A stretch of 8,482 nucleotides of DNA from Thermoplasmata archaeon (GTDB taxonomy: Archaea > Thermoplasmatota > Thermoplasmata > Thermoplasmatales > Thermoplasmataceae). The notes beneath the pieces were generated by a model that did no database searches, was not told the DNA's origin, and saw only the letters and a program-made list of their open reading frames with translations. Every line of letters starts with the position of its first letter. The stretch's first letter is position 1. A program made the translations under genes and the position numbers. Location: contig JAJYYD010000014.1 of the NCBI GenBank assembly GCA_021801305.1, positions 1-8,482 on the forward strand. Reading direction: 5' to 3'. Below, in pieces: positions 7,363 to 8,482 of this stretch.

Positions 7363-7435
7363 GCCCCGATAGTGTAGTGGCCTATCATACAGGCCTGTCG
7401 AGCCTGTGACACGGGTCCAAATCCCGTTCGGGGCG
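7363..7435 (+). tRNA. tRNA-Asp (anticodon GUC)
   Basis: Folds as a standard 73-nt cloverleaf. The acceptor stem GCCCCGA/TCGGGGC is perfect (7363-7369 with 7428-7434) and the discriminator is G at 7435. The D-arm is 7372-7375 with 7385-7388, with G10-U25 and a U13-U22 mismatch. The anticodon stem CAGGC/GCCTG is perfect around the loop CTGTCGA, with GTC at 7397-7399. There is a four-base variable region, and the T-stem ACGGG/CCCGT is perfect. CCA is not encoded; CTT follows the discriminator. G15 (7377) faces C48 (7410), the Levitt pair where archaea carry archaeosine. The T-loop reads TCCAAAT, so position 55 is C instead of the near-universal U. No intron. A short T-run at 7506-7510 is the first plausible terminator downstream. 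Confidence 0.97.
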
Positions 7436-7483
7436 CTTATACTCGTAGTTGAATACTTCCCAGTGCTCTTTCAATCCAGGGGC

Positions 7484-7495
7484 AGTATATATACT
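7484..7495. promoter_or_regulatory. Orphan palindromic TATA-like element
   Basis: AGTATATATACT is a perfect 12-bp palindrome 49 nt after the tRNA. It could act as a TATA box in either direction. On the plus strand it would start RNA near 7515, but only very short frames follow (for example 20 codons from 7530). Its role is unknown and it may be chance A/T richness. Confidence 0.25.
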
Positions 7496-7550
7496 TGACA
7501 CCACCTTTTTGGGATATATTAATGTTTGAATGAAAATGAGTGGTTCAAAT

Positions 7551-7859
7551 TTAGGATTTTTCCCCTATCTTCCCATGAAATTTCTCGAGTAATTTTTCAG
7601 TATCTTCTATAGCGCACTTGACAATAGGGTCCTCTTGAGAATCGTTGAAAGTCCGGAGGGTTTTGCCAAGGTGATCCAGAGCTGGCAAGTCGATGTATTG
7701 TTCAGCACAGAGGATCCTGATTATTTCCCTTGGATACTCTGACAAGCTTCCGATAGTTTCAATCCACGTGAAAAGGTCAGCATGGAAAGACAAACCTTCC
7801 AAGTCCTCAAACATGACAGTCCCGATCATTCCAGAAGCTACAAGGTAGCGGCACTTCAT
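7551..7859 (-). CDS. Hypothetical protein, 102 residues; possible C-terminal remnant of a larger gene
   Basis: I do not recognise this protein. It is soluble-looking, mostly helical and acidic, with no signal peptide or membrane segment. The stretch WIETIGSLSEYPREIIRIL (about 32-50) and the later EDTEKLLEKF resemble the amphipathic helical repeats at the C-termini of some large NTPase or HEAT-like proteins; this is an impression only. There is no clear Shine-Dalgarno sequence or TATA before the ATG at 7859. Upstream the same frame runs eight codons to a TAG at 7881-7883, and beyond that stays open to about 8061. The gene may therefore be the 3' part of a longer gene broken by a nonsense mutation. 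Alternatively it is a genuine small orphan, or a chance frame. Confidence 0.45.
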   Translation of the reverse strand: MKCRYLVASGMIGTVMFEDLEGLSFHADLFTWIETIGSLSEYPREIIRILCAEQYIDLPALDHLGKTLRTFNDSQEDPIVKCAIEDTEKLLEKFHGKIGEKS

Positions 7860-7880
7860 TCGACATGGGGTCCTGCATAG

Positions 7881-8012
7881 CTAACCTGCATTATCTAGAA
7901 GTCCCTGTTTCAGCTGTCGGCCGCGCCCTGCCAGCAGTGCCTTCCCGTTCCTAATGCCGCTTCTGAAAATTGGTATTTCTCCTCTCCACTCGTACTTTTG
8001 ACTTAAATACAT
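7881..8012 (-). other. Short open frame (43 codons) in phase with the downstream 102-codon frame; possible 5' part of a broken gene
   Basis: It begins MYLSQKYEWRGEIPIF and ends LLDNAG followed by TAG at 7881-7883. The frame has no stop back to the TGA at 8059-8061, so about 58 codons are open, but the only ATG is at 8012. It is in the same phase as the 102-codon frame at 7551-7859, eight sense codons after the TAG. I recognise no family. No ribosome binding site is visible. Confidence 0.2.
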
Positions 8013-8304
8013 GAGTATCGCAACATAGCGCCACTTCTTGCCAGTGGTGACACGTCAGGGCAAAAATGAACGTACTATTTTGCAAATTAAGGAGTTTTGT
8101 CGAACCTTGAAAGGATCCTGAAATCGAAATTCCAGAAATTGTCCGCTGTATTGACGGTGTTAAATTTTTTTACTGAATTAATCTGGCAAACTTCAAAACA
8201 ACCGGCCTCAGACTCTTCGGTGCGGCTGGCCAGAAGTTTCTGGTTATGGGATTTTCCAAGGACCAGGAACGGGACGTCTAATTGTACAATTAACGAGCGC
8301 TTAA
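8013..8304. other. Stretch without a convincing gene
   Basis: A frame on the plus strand from TTG 8097 to 8312 (71 codons) and an overlapping minus-strand frame with no start codon (8087-8320, 77 codons) are both open, but neither gives a recognisable protein. An imperfect hairpin is present at 8029-8049 (CGCCACT/AGTGGTG, 7-nt loop, one G-U pair) without a following T-run. A near-palindrome CCAGAAGTTTCTGG lies at 8230-8243. I see no RNA-gene signature. This may be decayed coding sequence. Confidence 0.4.
8279..8292. repeat. 14-bp perfect palindrome, candidate operator
   Basis: TAATTGTACAATTA is perfectly self-complementary. It lies 12 nt before the ATG of the short frame at 8305 and 125 nt before the HicB-like start. 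Antitoxin autoregulation usually uses short palindromic operators, so this is a candidate binding site (inference from position and symmetry only). Confidence 0.35.
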
Positions 8305-8421
8305 ATGTATAATCAATTTCTTAAGAAACGGACCCATGAAATTATGTTCACAGTCCCAAGACCACCCGACATGAAACATACACGAATAAACCTTATAGGT
8401 TCGTTATGCATAGTTCTATGA
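8305..8421 (+). CDS. Short frame of 38 codons overlapping the HicB-like start (doubtful)
   Basis: It begins MYNQFLKKRTHEIMFTVPRP and ends at TGA 8419-8421, overlapping the ATG at 8418 in an ATGATG arrangement (coupled stop/start). It is too short for a full HicA toxin (usually about 60-80 residues). The KRTHEIMFTVP stretch is only loosely reminiscent of the His-containing region of HicA, so a truncated partner is a weak possibility. There is no good Shine-Dalgarno sequence. The coupling with the next start is the only real support. Confidence 0.2.
   Translation: MYNQFLKKRTHEIMFTVPRPPDMKHTRINLIGSLCIVL
8393..8397 (+). promoter_or_regulatory. TATA-like element before the HicB-like gene
   Basis: TTATA in the context AAACCTTATAGG, with its centre 23-26 nt before the tandem ATGs at 8418 and 8421. 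The spacing suits a leaderless transcript. The box is weak compared with the tRNA promoter. Confidence 0.4.
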
Positions 8422-8482
8422 TGAAATATACCGTCATACTTGAAAAGGATGAGGCAGGATTCTATGTTGTCACTGTACCTGC
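8418..8482 (+). CDS. HicB-like antitoxin family protein, N-terminus (cut by right edge)
   Basis: Only the first 21 codons are in the window: MMKYTVILEKDEAGFYVVTV followed by PA. This is the hallmark opening of the HicB / UPF0150 family (MKYTV-x-LEKDE-x-GGYVVTVPALPGC), a partial RNase H-like fold that binds and silences a HicA mRNA interferase, or is found alone. Start choice: ATG at 8418 or the tandem ATG at 8421; family members usually begin at the Met just before Lys, favouring 8421. A hicA partner, a DNA-binding C-terminus, or their absence cannot be judged because the window ends. Confidence 0.8.
   Translation, partial: MMKYTVILEKDEAGFYVVTVP

Noticed and set aside
7116..7412. 98-codon minus-strand frame across the dehydrogenase end and tRNA-Asp
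   Set aside because: It overlaps a well-supported gene end and a complete tRNA on the other strand, and the translation resembles nothing known.
7647..7656. GAAAGTCCGG, resembling the conserved CR-I segment of RNase P RNA
   Set aside because: It lies inside a frame on the other strand, and I found no matching CR-V segment or P4 partner within 400 bases.
7881..7883. TAG read as pyrrolysine
   Set aside because: thiL in the same window terminates at TAG, and nothing in the window suggests a methanogen with pyrrolysine machinery.
7413..7960. A second copy of the tRNA-Asp 3' end near 7950 as an attachment site
   Set aside because: Only about seven bases (cccgttc) are shared, which is expected by chance.
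8029..8049. Hairpin CGCCACT/AGTGGTG as a terminator
   Set aside because: It has a G-U pair and a seven-base loop, and no T-run follows on either strand. Archaeal termination usually depends on T-runs rather than hairpins.
8087..8320. 77-codon open frame on the minus strand, opposite the 71-codon plus-strand frame (TTG 8097 to 8312)
   Set aside because: The minus-strand frame has no ATG, GTG or TTG start. The plus-strand one starts at a TTG with a ribosome-site-like AGGAG only 2 nt away. Neither translation resembles a known family, and both being open suggests chance or decay.
1..8482. CRISPR array, insertion sequence ends or rRNA
   Set aside because: No regularly spaced direct repeats, no transposase motif and no rRNA-like sequence were seen on either strand.

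Overview
The window reads as chromosomal DNA of a Thermoplasmata archaeon, most likely Thermoplasmatales (Thermoplasma/Ferroplasma/Cuniculiplasma relatives). The reasons are an archaeal-type isoleucyl-tRNA synthetase, an archaeosine radical SAM enzyme (RaSEA), archaeal ThiL and HemA, an archaea-specific SbcD/Mre11-related phosphoesterase, a tRNA-Asp without encoded CCA, TATA-type promoters about 25 nt from starts, and moderate G+C. This placement rests on recalled family features, not on a search.

Layout. Positions 1-4190 hold three minus-strand genes, in transcription order RaSEA, thiL and ileS. RaSEA and thiL are 8 nt apart and probably co-transcribed. ileS has its own TATA box and runs off the left edge (681 N-terminal residues are present). 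From 4227 a plus-strand metallophosphoesterase diverges from RaSEA across a 36-nt gap containing a symmetric TATA element. It then collides tail to tail with hemA (minus), sharing 98 bp of coding sequence. hemA diverges from a plus-strand D-2-hydroxyacid dehydrogenase (6296-7252). A well-formed tRNA-Asp(GUC) lies at 7363-7435, with a TATA box 25 nt upstream of its 5' end.

Downstream of the tRNA the character changes. There is a 102-codon orphan frame on the minus strand that continues upstream, in phase, past a single TAG codon. Then come about 400 bases without a convincing gene, a 14-bp perfect palindrome, a 38-codon frame, and the first 21 codons of a HicB-like antitoxin cut by the right edge. 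This looks like a small accessory or decaying region beside a tRNA gene.

Functional theme: much of the core part concerns tRNA. IleS charges tRNA-Ile. RaSEA completes archaeosine at G15 of archaeal tRNAs, and the tRNA-Asp here has a G at that position. HemA uses glutamyl-tRNA as the entry substrate for tetrapyrroles. ThiL makes thiamine diphosphate. No clearly new multi-gene system is visible. The most interesting places are the 98-bp convergent coding overlap, the two compact divergent promoters, the C at T-loop position 55 of the tRNA, and the HicB-associated right end.
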